A stretch of DNA of 64,000 nt. Source: Aquabacterium sp029268225 (GTDB lineage Bacteria > Pseudomonadota > Gammaproteobacteria > Burkholderiales > Burkholderiaceae_C). This document shows positions 24,151 through 33,505 of the stretch, in pieces (position 1 is the first letter of the stretch; every line of letters begins with the position of its first letter). A model generated the notes under the pieces. That model saw only the letters and a program-made list of their open reading frames with translations, was not told the DNA's origin and did no database searches. The translations under genes and the position numbers were made by a program. The DNA is taken from contig NZ_JBBEYB010000009.1 in the NCBI RefSeq assembly GCF_037482285.1, positions 1 through 64,000 of the forward strand. The letters run 5' to 3'.

Positions 24151-27100
24151 ATGCCTTTCGTTCACCTGCGCTCCCACTCCGAATATTCCGTTGTCGACGG
24201 CACCGTCCGCATCGACGACCTGGTCAAGGCCGCGGCCAAGGATGGTCAACCCGCCGTCGCCGTCACGGACCTGAGCAACCTGTTCGGGGCGCTCAAGCTG
24301 TACAAGAGCGCGCAGAAGAAGGGCGTGCAGCCCATCATCGGTGCCGATGTGTGGCTGGAGCCCGAAGAGCCAGGCAAGGCGCCCACGCGGTTGCTGCTGC
24401 TGGTTCAGAACCGCCAGGGCTACCTGCGCCTGTCGGAGCTGCTGGGTGAGGCCTGGACAGCGCCGGGCCAGCGCAGCCATGCCTGGGTGTACTGGGCCTC
24501 GCTGTGCGAGCGCAATGAGGGGCTGATCTGCCTGTCCGGTGCGGAAATGGGGCTGGTGGGGCAGGCGTTGTCCCACGGGGACGTGCCCAAGGCCGAGGCC
24601 CAGGCGCGCAAGCTGGCGGCCGCTTTCCCGAACCGTTTCTACATTGAGCTGCAGCGCAGCGGGCACGCCACGAACGAGCCCTATATCCGGGCGGCGGTGC
24701 CTTTGGCCGCCCGCCTGGGGCTGCCCGTGGTGGCCACCCATCCGATCCAGTTCCAGGAGCCCGACGATTTCGAGGCGCACGAGGCACGCACCTGCATCGC
24801 CGAGGGCGAGACGCTGGGCAATCCCAAGCGCATCAAGCGCTTCACGCGCGAGCAGCATTTCAAGACCACCGCCGAGATGGAGGCGCTGTTTGCCGACATC
24901 CCCTCGGCGATTGCCAACACGGTGGCGATTGCGCGCCGCTGTGCGCTGACCCTGGTGCTGGGCAAGCCGCAGCTGCCCAACTTCCCGACGCCGATCATGC
25001 CCAACGGCGAGCCGCAGCCGATGGAAGACTACTTCCGTGAGCTGTCGCACGAAGGCCTGGAAGAGCGCCTGCTGCACCTGTTCCCCGATGAGGCCGAGCG
25101 CAACGCGCAGCGCCCGACCTATGTGGAGCGCCTGGACTTCGAGATCAACACGATTTTGAAGATGGGCTTCCCGGGCTACTTCCTGATCGTGCAGGACTTC
25201 ATCAACTGGGCCAAGAACAACGGCTGCCCGGTGGGGCCGGGCCGGGGGTCGGGCGCCGGCTCGCTGGTGGCCTATGCGCTCAAGATCACCGACCTGGACC
25301 CGCTCAAGTACAACTTGCTGTTCGAGCGCTTCTTGAACCCTGAGCGGGTCTCGATGCCCGACTTCGACATCGACTTCTGCCAGGGCAACCGCGACCGCGT
25401 CATCGACTACGTGAAGGACCGCTACGGGCGCGACGCCGTCTCGCAGATCGCCACCTTCGGTACGATGGCCGCCAAGGCTGCGCTGCGCGACGTGGGCCGC
25501 GTGCTGGGCATGGGCTATGGCCATGTGGACAGCATTGCCAAGCTGATTCCGGCGCCTCCGGGCAAGACCGTGACCTTGGCGCGTGTGCCCGAGAACCCCG
25601 ATGGCGGCGTGATCTACGCCCGCAAGGAGGCGCCCGAGCTGGAAGAGCGCGAGAAGGCCGAAGAAGAGGTGGCCGCCTTGCTGGAGCTGGCCATGCGCGT
25701 GGAGGGCATGGTGCGCAACATCGGCATGCACGCCGGGGGCGTGCTGATCGCGCCGGGCAAGATCACCGACTTCTGCCCGCTGTACATGCAGCCGGGCAGC
25801 GATTCGGCCGTGAGCCAGTACGACAAGGACGATGTGGAAGCCATCGGCCTCGTGAAGTTCGACTTTCTGGGCCTGGCCACGCTGACCATTCTGGAGCTGG
25901 CCAAGGACTACATCGTCGCGCGGCACCCGGATCAGAAGGGCTTCGACTTCGCCAAGATCCCGCTGGATGACGCCAAGTCCTACCGGCTGCTGTCCGAAGG
26001 CAAGACCGTGGCCGTGTTCCAGCTGGAATCGCGCGGGATGCAGGGCATGCTGCGTGACGCCAAGCCCAGCGTCTTCGAGGACATCATTGCCCTGGTGGCG
26101 CTGTACCGTCCGGGCCCCATGGACCTGATTCCCTCCTTCTGCGCCCGCAAGCACGGCAAGGAAGAGGTGACCTACCCACACCCGCTGATGGAGACGGTGC
26201 TCAAGGAAACCTACGGGATCATGGTGTACCAGGAGCAGGTGATGCAGGTGGCCCAGATCGTGGGGGGCTACTCGCTCGGCGGCGCCGACCTGCTGCGCCG
26301 CGCGATGGGCAAGAAGAAGGTCGAGGAGATGCAGCACCACCGCGGCATCTTCGCGGAGGGGGCGGCCAAGAACGGCATCAGCACCGAGTTGGCCAACGAG
26401 ATCTTCGACTTGATGGAGAAGTTTGCGGGCTACGGCTTCAACAAGTCGCACGCGGCCGCGTATGCCCTGCTGGCGTATCACACCGCCTGGCTCAAGGCGC
26501 ACTACCCGGCTGAATTCTTCTCAGCCAACATGAGCGTCGCCAGCGACGACACCGACAAGCTCAAGATCTTCCACGACGATGCCACGCAGAACTTCGGCAT
26601 CACCTTCACGCCGCCCGATGTGAACCAGGGCGCGTGGCGCTTCGTCCCGATCGACGACAAGACGATCTGTTACGCGCTGGGCGCAGTCAAGGGCACGGGG
26701 CAGGGGGCGATCGAGGCCATCGTGCGCGAGCGCGAGGCCAATGGCCCGTTCAAGAGCTTCTTCGATTTCTGTTCGCGCGTGGACCGCAAGCTGGTCAACA
26801 AGCGCGTGGTCGAAGCCTTGATCAAGGCCGGGGCTTTCGATTCGCTGGAGCCACATCGCGCCGGCCTGCTGGCGTCCACATCGCTGGCCTTCGAGTACGC
26901 CGACACGCTGGCGGCCAACGCCGACCAAGGCGGCCTGTTCGACTTTGGGGACAGCCATGCCGCGTCCACCAACGAGCCCGATCTGGTGCCCACCGAGCCG
27001 TGGACGCTGAAAGAGCGGCTGGGGCTGGAGAAGACCGCGATCGGCTTCTACCTGTCCGGCCACCTGTTCGATGAGGCTGAATCCGAGGTGCGTCGCTTCG

Positions 27101-27684
27101 CGCGCCAACGCATCGGCGATCTGAAAGACAGCCGTGAGCCCCAGGTGGTGGCCGGCATCATCAGCGAGCTGCGCGTCATCAATGGCACGCGCGGCCGGGT
27201 GGGCCTGTTCAAGCTCGACGACAAGAGCGAGACCATCGAGGCTGTGGCCAACCAGGACACGCTGGACGCCAACAAGGACCTGCTCAAGGACGACGAGCTG
27301 GTCATCATCACCGGCAAGGTACAGACCGATCGGTTCTCGGGTGGTCTGCGCTTGAATGTGCAGTCGGTGATGAGCCTGGCGGCGGCGCGTTGTCGGTTTG
27401 CGCGCTTCGTGCGCTTGACCGCGCGTGACGCCAAGCTGCCGGTGGACGAGTTGTTGCGCGAGTTCCCGGCACGGCGCATCGAGGCGCCTCAGCCGGATCT
27501 GCCCGACACCTACCAGGGCCTGAACCTGCGCGTGGTGGTGGAGCGCCGCACGCCCGAGATCTCGGCCCGCGGTGAGCTGGACCTAGGCGATCAGGCCCGC
27601 GTGTATCCCAGTGACGCCGCCTTGCAGCGTTTGAAAGAGCTGATGCCCGACGCCCAGGCCACCGTGGTCTACGGCGAAGGCTGA
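24151..27684 (+). CDS. dnaE: DNA polymerase III alpha subunit
   Basis: The 1177-residue replicative polymerase. Order: PHP domain (residues 1 to about 200, FVHLRSHSEYSVVDGTVRIDDL), then the palm and fingers with FPGYFLIVQDFINWAK, GPGRGSGAGSLVAYAL and the catalytic aspartates in MPDFDIDFC. The LYRPGPMDLIPSFCARKHG block, an HhH region and the C-terminal OB fold (VAGIISELRVINGTRGRVGLF) follow. It is the DnaE1 type rather than DnaE2. No partner replication genes are nearby. Confidence 0.97.
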   Translation: MPFVHLRSHSEYSVVDGTVRIDDLVKAAAKDGQPAVAVTDLSNLFGALKLYKSAQKKGVQPIIGADVWLEPEEPGKAPTRLLLLVQNRQGYLRLSELLGEAWTAPGQRSHAWVYWASLCERNEGLICLSGAEMGLVGQALSHGDVPKAEAQARKLAAAFPNRFYIELQRSGHATNEPYIRAAVPLAARLGLPVVATHPIQFQEPDDFEAHEARTCIAEGETLGNPKRIKRFTREQHFKTTAEMEALFADIPSAIANTVAIARRCALTLVLGKPQLPNFPTPIMPNGEPQPMEDYFRELSHEGLEERLLHLFPDEAERNAQRPTYVERLDFEINTILKMGFPGYFLIVQDFINWAKNNGCPVGPGRGSGAGSLVAYALKITDLDPLKYNLLFERFLNPERVSMPDFDIDFCQGNRDRVIDYVKDRYGRDAVSQIATFGTMAAKAALRDVGRVLGMGYGHVDSIAKLIPAPPGKTVTLARVPENPDGGVIYARKEAPELEEREKAEEEVAALLELAMRVEGMVRNIGMHAGGVLIAPGKITDFCPLYMQPGSDSAVSQYDKDDVEAIGLVKFDFLGLATLTILELAKDYIVARHPDQKGFDFAKIPLDDAKSYRLLSEGKTVAVFQLESRGMQGMLRDAKPSVFEDIIALVALYRPGPMDLIPSFCARKHGKEEVTYPHPLMETVLKETYGIMVYQEQVMQVAQIVGGYSLGGADLLRRAMGKKKVEEMQHHRGIFAEGAAKNGISTELANEIFDLMEKFAGYGFNKSHAAAYALLAYHTAWLKAHYPAEFFSANMSVASDDTDKLKIFHDDATQNFGITFTPPDVNQGAWRFVPIDDKTICYALGAVKGTGQGAIEAIVREREANGPFKSFFDFCSRVDRKLVNKRVVEALIKAGAFDSLEPHRAGLLASTSLAFEYADTLAANADQGGLFDFGDSHAASTNEPDLVPTEPWTLKERLGLEKTAIGFYLSGHLFDEAESEVRRFARQRIGDLKDSREPQVVAGIISELRVINGTRGRVGLFKLDDKSETIEAVANQDTLDANKDLLKDDELVIITGKVQTDRFSGGLRLNVQSVMSLAAARCRFARFVRLTARDAKLPVDELLREFPARRIEAPQPDLPDTYQGLNLRVVVERRTPEISARGELDLGDQARVYPSDAALQRLKELMPDAQATVVYGEG

Positions 27685-27692
27685 TCGGGCAA

Positions 27693-27723
27693 GAAAAAAG
27701 GCGTGCCCCGTGGGGGACACGCC
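27693..27723 (-). terminator. terminator after acyl-CoA dehydrogenase, between convergent genes
   Basis: The GGCGTG-CCCC arm pairs with GGGG-CACGCC over 27700-27723. On the minus strand it is followed by TTTTTTC. It would end the minus-strand acyl-CoA operon and may also stop dnaE transcripts. Confidence 0.85.
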
Positions 27724-27775
27724 GTCAAAAGATGGGCCGGCACGCCCATCGTCGCATACCCGCTGGTGGGCGGAT

Positions 27776-29560
27776 TCAGAACTGGTCGTCTTGCAGGGCC
27801 AGGGTGCTGATGGCGCCGTTGATCACGCGGTCACGCCAGCCATTGGCCTCGACCAGCACGTGGTACTGGTAGTGGCGCGCGGTGATGACCTTGGCGCTCA
27901 GGAAGGCATCGTCCTGACCGTTGTCGCTCAGCTGGCGCTGGGCGGCTTCGGCCGCGCGGTTCATCAGCCAGGCACCCAGCACCGTGCCGCACAGCTTCAG
28001 GTAGGGCACGGCACCCGCCGCGGTGGCGGCTGGGCTCTGGTTGGCGCGGGTCAGGATCCACTCGGTGGCTTGTGACAGCGCTTCCAGGCCGCGTTGCAGG
28101 CTTTGTCCCAGGGCTTGCAGCACGGGGTCCCCGCTGCCCACCTGGCGTTGCGCCTCGGCCGACACCGTGTGCAGCAGCGCCTTCATCGTCACGCCCTCGT
28201 CGCGCACCAGCTTGCGGCCGATCAGGTCGTTGGCCTGGATGCCGGTGGTGCCTTCGTAGATGGTGGTGATGCGGGCATCGCGCACATACTGCGCTGCGCC
28301 GGTCTCTTCGATGAAGCCCATGCCGCCGTGGATTTGCACGCCGTCAGCGGTGATGCCTTGGGCTTGTTCGGTGCAGCAGCCCTTGACGATGGGGATCAGC
28401 AGATCGACCAGAGCCTGGCTCTTGGCACGTGTGGCTTCGTCCGGATGGCTGTGGGCGCGGTCCATCTGTGCAGCGGCAAAGTAGGCCAGGGCACGCATGG
28501 ACTCGGTGCGGGCCTTCATGTCCATCAGCATGCGGCGCACATCGGGGTGGCCGATGATGCCGCGGCTGCCTTCGGTCAGGGTGCGACCTTGCACGCGCTC
28601 GATGGCGTAGGCGCGGGCGCGCTGGTAAGCGCGCTCGGAAATCGCCACGCCTTCCAGACCCACGTTCAGGCGGGCGTAGTTCATCATCGTGAACATGTAG
28701 CCCAAACCCTTGTGGGGTTCTCCGACCAGATACCCGATGGCGCCAGGTCCGTCGCCAAAAGACATCACGGCCGTGGGGCTCGCATGAATACCCATCTTGT
28801 GCTCGATGGACGCACACACCAAATCGTTGCGCTCCCCCAATGAGCCATCGTCGTTGACGAGGAACTTGGGGCACACGAACAGCGAGATGCCCTTCACGCC
28901 TGCAGGCGCGTCGGGCAGGCGGGCCAGCACCAGATGGACGATGTTCTCGGCCATGTCGTGCTCACCCCAGGTGATGAAGATCTTGGTGCCGCTGATGCGG
29001 TAGTGATCTCCCTCCGGCACGGCGCGGGTGCGGATGGCCGACAAATCCGACCCGGCTTGTGGCTCGGTCAGGTTCATCGTGCCGGTCCACTGACCCGACA
29101 CCATCTTGGGCACGAAACGCTGCTGCAGTTCGGGGCTACCGTGGTGCACCAGGGCTTCGATGGCACCCAGGGTCAGCATCTGACACAGCGAGAACGCCAT
29201 GTTCGACGACTTCCACATCTCCAGCACGGCGGTCGAGACCAGCGTGGGCAGGCCCTGGCCACCGAACTCGGGCGAGGCGGGCATGCCGTTCCAGCCGGTT
29301 TCGCAGAAGGCCGCGTAGGCCTCCTTGAAACCGTCGGCCGCGGTCACGACCCCATTGTCCCAGCGGGCACCTTGTTGGTCACCCGGCCAGTTCAGCGGAT
29401 CGAGCACGCCGGTGGCGAAGCGCGAGGCCTCTTCCAGCACCGCCTCGACCAGGTCGGGCGTGGTTTCTTCGAAACCGGGCTGGGCGCAGATGCCCTCCAG
29501 CCCAGCCACCTCCTTCATCGTGAACAACATGTCACGGACGGGGGCGTTGTAAGTCGACAT
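27776..29560 (-). CDS. acyl-CoA dehydrogenase, DmdC-like
   Basis: A 594-residue FAD acyl-CoA dehydrogenase. Motifs are TMNLTEPQAGSDLSAIRTRAV and YRISGTKIFITWGEHD (FAD contact). Others are MNYARLNVGLEGVAISERAYQ and QIHGGMGFIEETGAAQYVRDARITTIYEGTTGIQ. The long form with the start MSTYNAPVRDMLF and a C-terminal extension matches the 3-methylmercaptopropionyl-CoA dehydrogenase (DmdC) group, common in Burkholderiales and often acting on other acyl-CoAs. It lies 27 bp after actP and ends the operon before a terminator. Confidence 0.93.
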   Translation of the reverse strand: MSTYNAPVRDMLFTMKEVAGLEGICAQPGFEETTPDLVEAVLEEASRFATGVLDPLNWPGDQQGARWDNGVVTAADGFKEAYAAFCETGWNGMPASPEFGGQGLPTLVSTAVLEMWKSSNMAFSLCQMLTLGAIEALVHHGSPELQQRFVPKMVSGQWTGTMNLTEPQAGSDLSAIRTRAVPEGDHYRISGTKIFITWGEHDMAENIVHLVLARLPDAPAGVKGISLFVCPKFLVNDDGSLGERNDLVCASIEHKMGIHASPTAVMSFGDGPGAIGYLVGEPHKGLGYMFTMMNYARLNVGLEGVAISERAYQRARAYAIERVQGRTLTEGSRGIIGHPDVRRMLMDMKARTESMRALAYFAAAQMDRAHSHPDEATRAKSQALVDLLIPIVKGCCTEQAQGITADGVQIHGGMGFIEETGAAQYVRDARITTIYEGTTGIQANDLIGRKLVRDEGVTMKALLHTVSAEAQRQVGSGDPVLQALGQSLQRGLEALSQATEWILTRANQSPAATAAGAVPYLKLCGTVLGAWLMNRAAEAAQRQLSDNGQDDAFLSAKVITARHYQYHVLVEANGWRDRVINGAISTLALQDDQF

Positions 29561-29587
29561 GGCAAACGTCTTTCTTCAAACAATCGA

Positions 29588-31264
29588 TCAGTGGGCGCTG
29601 GCAGCTGCGGCGCCGATGCCGGTCTGGGCACGCACGTTCTGGTCACGGAAGCCCGAGACGTCGACGGCGGCACGCGCGCTCTTATCCGTCACCGAGAACA
29701 GCCAGGTGAAGAAGAAGGCCAGTGGCATGGAGAACAGCGCAGGTTGCTCGTACGGGAAGACAGGCTTGTCAAAGCCCAGCACGACGACCCACACGGCCTT
29801 GGACAGCACGACGAAGGTCACGGCCGACACCAGACCGACGATGCCGCCGATCAGGGCGCCACGGGTGGTCAGACCCTTCCAGTAGATGGACAGCACCAGC
29901 ACAGGGAAGTTGGCCGAAGCGGCGATGCCGAAGGTCAGGCCGACCAGGAAGGCCACGTTCTGCTTCTCGAACATGATGCCCAGGACCACCGCGACCACGC
30001 CGAGCACGATGGAGGCGATCTTGGAGACGCGCATTTCTTCGGCTTCCGACGCATGGCCCTTCTTGATCACGCGGGCATAGATGTCATGGGCGATCGACGA
30101 GGCACCGGCCAGCGCCAGGCCCGAGACCACGGCCAGGATGGTGGCGAATGCCACGGCAGACAGGAAGCCCAGGAACAGGTTGCCGCCGACGGCCTTGGCC
30201 AAGTGCATCACGGGCATGTTGTTGCCACCGATCAGCTTGCCGCCCACTTCACCGTTCTCGAAGAACTGGGGGTCTTGACCCACGATCACGATTGCAGCCA
30301 GGCCCAGCAGGCACACCACGATGAAGAACAGACCGATGAAACCACTGGCCACGAAGACCGACTTGCGGGCTTCCTTGGCGTTGGGCACGGTGAAGAAGCG
30401 CATCATGATGTGCGGCAGGGCGGCGGTACCAAACACCAGGCCCAGCGACAGCGACACGGCGGTCACCGGATCAGCCAGCAAAGTACCGGGGTGCATGATG
30501 GCGGCGCCATCCTTGTGGGCGTCCACCGCGCGGGCAGCCAGCGTCTCGATGCTGAAGCCGAAGTGGCTCATGGCCAGACCCAGCATCAGCATGCCGCCAG
30601 ACAGCAGCAGCACGGCCTTGATGATCTGCACCCAGGTGGTGGCGATCATGCCGCCGAAGGTCACGTACACGACCATCAGCACGCCGACCACGACCACGGC
30701 GATCGGGTAGTCCAGACCGAACAGCAGCTTGATCAGCTGGCCGGCGCCAACCATCTGCACGATCAGGTAGAAGCACACCACCGTCAGCGAGCCGAAGGCT
30801 GCGAAGGTGCGGATCGAGCCCTGATGCAGGCGATACGAGGCGATGTCCGCGAACGTGAAGCGGCCCAGGTTGCGCATGCGCTCGGCCAGCAGGAACAGGA
30901 TCACGGGCCAGCCGATGAAGAAGCTGATGGTGTAGACGAAGCCGTCGAAGCCGCGCAGGAACACCATCGAGCTCAGACCCAGCAGGGTCGCAGCCGACAT
31001 GTAGTCACCGGCAATGGCCAGGCCATTCTGGAAGCCGGTGATGCCACCGCCAGCGGTATAGAAGTCAGAGGTAGAGCTCGTGCGCTTGGCTGCCCAGTAG
31101 GTGATGCCCAGCGTGAAGACCACGAACACCAGGAACATGGCAATGGCCGTCATGTTGACGGGCTGCTTGGCCACCTGGCCCACATCGCCGGGGCCGGCGA
31201 GGGCCACGCCCGCGCACAGCAGCATCAGCGCGCTCAGCGCGCCGGTTTTCATCAAAGGTTTCAT
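29588..31264 (-). CDS. actP: cation/acetate symporter
   Basis: A 558-residue sodium:solute symporter with a signal-like N-terminus (MKTGALSALMLLCAGVALAG) and 13-14 membrane segments. Family marks are STSDFYTAGGGITGFQNGLAIAGDYMSAATLLG, FFIGWPVILFLLAERMRNLGRFTFADI and GTAALPHIMMRFFTV. ActP imports acetate and related short acids. Its start overlaps the stop of the DUF485 gene by 4 bp, as in the yjcH-actP pair of E. coli. Confidence 0.95.
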   Translation of the reverse strand: MKPLMKTGALSALMLLCAGVALAGPGDVGQVAKQPVNMTAIAMFLVFVVFTLGITYWAAKRTSSTSDFYTAGGGITGFQNGLAIAGDYMSAATLLGLSSMVFLRGFDGFVYTISFFIGWPVILFLLAERMRNLGRFTFADIASYRLHQGSIRTFAAFGSLTVVCFYLIVQMVGAGQLIKLLFGLDYPIAVVVVGVLMVVYVTFGGMIATTWVQIIKAVLLLSGGMLMLGLAMSHFGFSIETLAARAVDAHKDGAAIMHPGTLLADPVTAVSLSLGLVFGTAALPHIMMRFFTVPNAKEARKSVFVASGFIGLFFIVVCLLGLAAIVIVGQDPQFFENGEVGGKLIGGNNMPVMHLAKAVGGNLFLGFLSAVAFATILAVVSGLALAGASSIAHDIYARVIKKGHASEAEEMRVSKIASIVLGVVAVVLGIMFEKQNVAFLVGLTFGIAASANFPVLVLSIYWKGLTTRGALIGGIVGLVSAVTFVVLSKAVWVVVLGFDKPVFPYEQPALFSMPLAFFFTWLFSVTDKSARAAVDVSGFRDQNVRAQTGIGAAAASAH

Positions 31265-31569
31265 TTGGCGCGCTCCGCGATGGCGTGGGTCAGTTGGTCG
31301 AATTCGGTATTGGCCTTGCGCACATACCAGCCGGTCAGCAGCCAGGAGCCGATGATCAGGGCAGCGCCGATGGGTGCACCGATGGTCAGGGTGCCACCTT
31401 CAAAAATCGTGGGGCTCAGCGCATGAGGCGCAAACGCCACCACGGCCATGAAGGCGTAGTACGCCACCAGGGTGGTCACCGACAGCAACATGGCCAGGCG
31501 GCCGCGGCGTTGCACCAGTTGCTGGTAGGCCGGGTCGGCCTCCACGCGACGGTAGATCTCATTCGACAT
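31261..31569 (-). CDS. DUF485 membrane protein (YjcH-type)
   Basis: A 102-residue protein with two membrane segments (LLSVTTLVAYYAFMAVVAFAP and IGAALIIGSWLLTGWYVRKAN). It begins MSNEIYRRVEADPAYQQLVQRRGRLA, typical of DUF485. These proteins are encoded next to ActP and are thought to help the symporter. The ATG at 31569 follows AAGGAAG; an upstream in-frame start at 31614 is less likely. It lies 73 bp after the acyl-CoA ligase gene. Confidence 0.93.
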   Translation of the reverse strand: MSNEIYRRVEADPAYQQLVQRRGRLAMLLSVTTLVAYYAFMAVVAFAPHALSPTIFEGGTLTIGAPIGAALIIGSWLLTGWYVRKANTEFDQLTHAIAERAK

Positions 31570-31642
31570 GGGTCTTCCTTGTGGGAGAGATGGAGGGAGG
31601 GTGCCGGTGGGCACCCGGGTGTAAGCAAGGCGCGTGGGGCCT

Positions 31643-33286
31643 TTACTCGATGGCGCTGGCCGACTTCACCTGTTGGCGCAGCACGAACTTCTGGATCTTT
31701 CCGGTGGAGGTCTTGGGCAGCTCGCCAAAGACCACGCGCTTGGGCACCTTGAAGCGCGCCAGATGCTGACGGCAGAACTCGATCAGCTCCTCCTGGGTCA
31801 GCTGGTGACCGGGCTTGAGCTCGACGAAGGCGCAGGGCACTTCGCCCCACTTCGGATCGGGCTCGGCCACCACGGCGGCCGACATCACGGCGGGGTGGTG
31901 GAACAGGGCGTCTTCCACCTCGACCGACGAGATGTTCTCGCCGCCGGAGATGATCACGTCCTTGCTGCGGTCCTTGATCTTGATGTAGCCGCTGGCATCG
32001 CGCACGGCCAGGTCGCCGGTGTGGAACCAGCCGCCCGCGAACGCTTCTGCCGTGGCCTTCTCGTTCTTGAGGTAACCCTTCATCACCACGTTGCCGCGGA
32101 AGCAGATCTCGCCGATGGTCACGCCATCGCAAGGCACTGGCTCTCCCGTCATCGTGTCGAGCACGGTCACGTCTTCCTGCAGCGCGTAGGGCACACCCTG
32201 GCGGCCGTTCAGTCGGGCACGGTCTTCGATGGGCAAGGCATCCCACTCGGCGTGCTTGGCGCAGATGGCGGCGGGGCCGTACACCTCGGTCAAGCCGTAG
32301 ACGTGGGTCAGGTTGATGCCGGCGGCTTCGCAGCCTTCGATCACGGCGACCGGGGGCGCTGCGCCGGCGATCAGGCCATTGACCGTGTGGTTCAGGCCCT
32401 CACGCAGCTTGGTCGGGGCACTGATCAACAGGTTGTAGACGATGGGGGCGCCGCACATGTGGGTGATGTGGTGCGCCTTGATCAGCGAGAAGATCACGGC
32501 CGGGTCGATGCGACGCAGGCACACGCTGGTGCCGGCGATCAGGGCCATGGTCCAGGGGAAGCACCAGCCATTGCAGTGGAACATCGGCAGCGTCCACAGA
32601 TAGGTGGTGTGCTGCGGCAGGTTCCACGAGATCACGTTGCTGGCCGAGTTCAGGTAGGCGCCGCGGTGGTGGGTGACCACGCCCTTGGGGTTGCCGGTCG
32701 TGCCCGAGGTGTAGTTCAGCGAGATCGCATCCCACTCGTCGCCCGGCAGGTACCAGGGGTGCTCCGGGTTGCCTTCGGCCAGCAGGGCTTCGTAGGTGAT
32801 CGAGCCCAGGTTGTCTCCCGGAGGCGCGGTCTCGTCTTCCACGTCCACCACCAGGATGTCGTTGCGGCCCAGCATGTCCAGGGCGGCGCGCATCACGCGG
32901 GCAAATTCGCGGTCGGTCAACAGGGCCTTGGCTTCACCGTGCTCCAGTTGAAAGGCGACGGCTTCGGCGTCCAGTCGCGTGTTGAGCGTGTTCAGCACCG
33001 CGCCGGTCATAGGGATGCCGAAGTGGGCTTCCAGCATGGCGGGTACGTTGGGCAGCATCACGGCCACGGTGTCACCACGGCCAATGCCGCGGGCTTGCAG
33101 GGCGCTGGCCAGACGGCGGCATCGTGCAGCGGTCTCGCCCCAGGTCTGACGACGCTCGCCGTAGATGATGGCCAGGCGGTCGGGATAGATGGCCGCGGTG
33201 CGCTTGAGGAAGCTCAGTGGCGAAAGGCTGACATGGTTCGCGGCATTTTTGTCCAAACCTGTTTCATAAGGGTTTATACTGATCAT
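31643..33286 (-). CDS. AMP-dependent acyl-CoA ligase, DmdB-like
   Basis: A 547-residue adenylate-forming ligase that activates a carboxylic acid to its acyl-CoA. The P-loop is YTSGTTGNPKGVV, A5 is HVYGLTEVYGP, A7 is WFHTGDLAVRDASGYIKIKDRSKDVIISGGENISS, and the catalytic A10 lysine lies in LPKTSTGKIQKF. The C-terminus and general form match the methylmercaptopropionate/medium-chain acid ligase group (DmdB-like). The ATG at 33286 follows GGAG; a second ATG at 33298 is possible. It heads the four-gene operon with DUF485, actP and the dehydrogenase. Confidence 0.93.
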   Translation of the reverse strand: MISINPYETGLDKNAANHVSLSPLSFLKRTAAIYPDRLAIIYGERRQTWGETAARCRRLASALQARGIGRGDTVAVMLPNVPAMLEAHFGIPMTGAVLNTLNTRLDAEAVAFQLEHGEAKALLTDREFARVMRAALDMLGRNDILVVDVEDETAPPGDNLGSITYEALLAEGNPEHPWYLPGDEWDAISLNYTSGTTGNPKGVVTHHRGAYLNSASNVISWNLPQHTTYLWTLPMFHCNGWCFPWTMALIAGTSVCLRRIDPAVIFSLIKAHHITHMCGAPIVYNLLISAPTKLREGLNHTVNGLIAGAAPPVAVIEGCEAAGINLTHVYGLTEVYGPAAICAKHAEWDALPIEDRARLNGRQGVPYALQEDVTVLDTMTGEPVPCDGVTIGEICFRGNVVMKGYLKNEKATAEAFAGGWFHTGDLAVRDASGYIKIKDRSKDVIISGGENISSVEVEDALFHHPAVMSAAVVAEPDPKWGEVPCAFVELKPGHQLTQEELIEFCRQHLARFKVPKRVVFGELPKTSTGKIQKFVLRQQVKSASAIE

Positions 33287-33343
33287 CACGGTCTCCATTG
33301 ATTCGCTGTCGCGCTGACTCAAAGCGGCTCCGAAATACGGACG

Positions 33344-33369
33344 CCGACAGTCCTGTCCGAGGACGTCGG
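33344..33369. repeat. imperfect inverted repeat in divergent promoter region
   Basis: CCGAC-AG-TCCT (33344-33354) and AGGA-C-GTCGG (33360-33369) form an imperfect hairpin or operator. It lies between the acyl-CoA ligase and histidine kinase genes. No regulator is assigned. The rest of this 219-bp region shows nothing clear. Confidence 0.35.
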
Positions 33370-33505
33370 GGCGGATGATCGGGGAGGACTTTTTCACCAC
33401 CTCCCAGCAAATGTGACGAATGTTTGCAAGCCGGATTCGGTGTGTTCCAGGCGCGGTGCGCTGCCTAGAATCAGCAGGCTTTGAGCCTCGCAACCGGAGA
33501 CCCGC

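Noticed and set aside
23464..26502. A 1012-codon open frame opposite dnaE and the MscS gene
   Set aside because: No family motif, His/Arg/Gln-rich, and spans two real genes on the other strand.
28934..31426. An 830-codon open frame opposite acyl-CoA dehydrogenase and actP
   Set aside because: His/Gln/Gly-rich without motif; an antisense shadow of well-supported genes.
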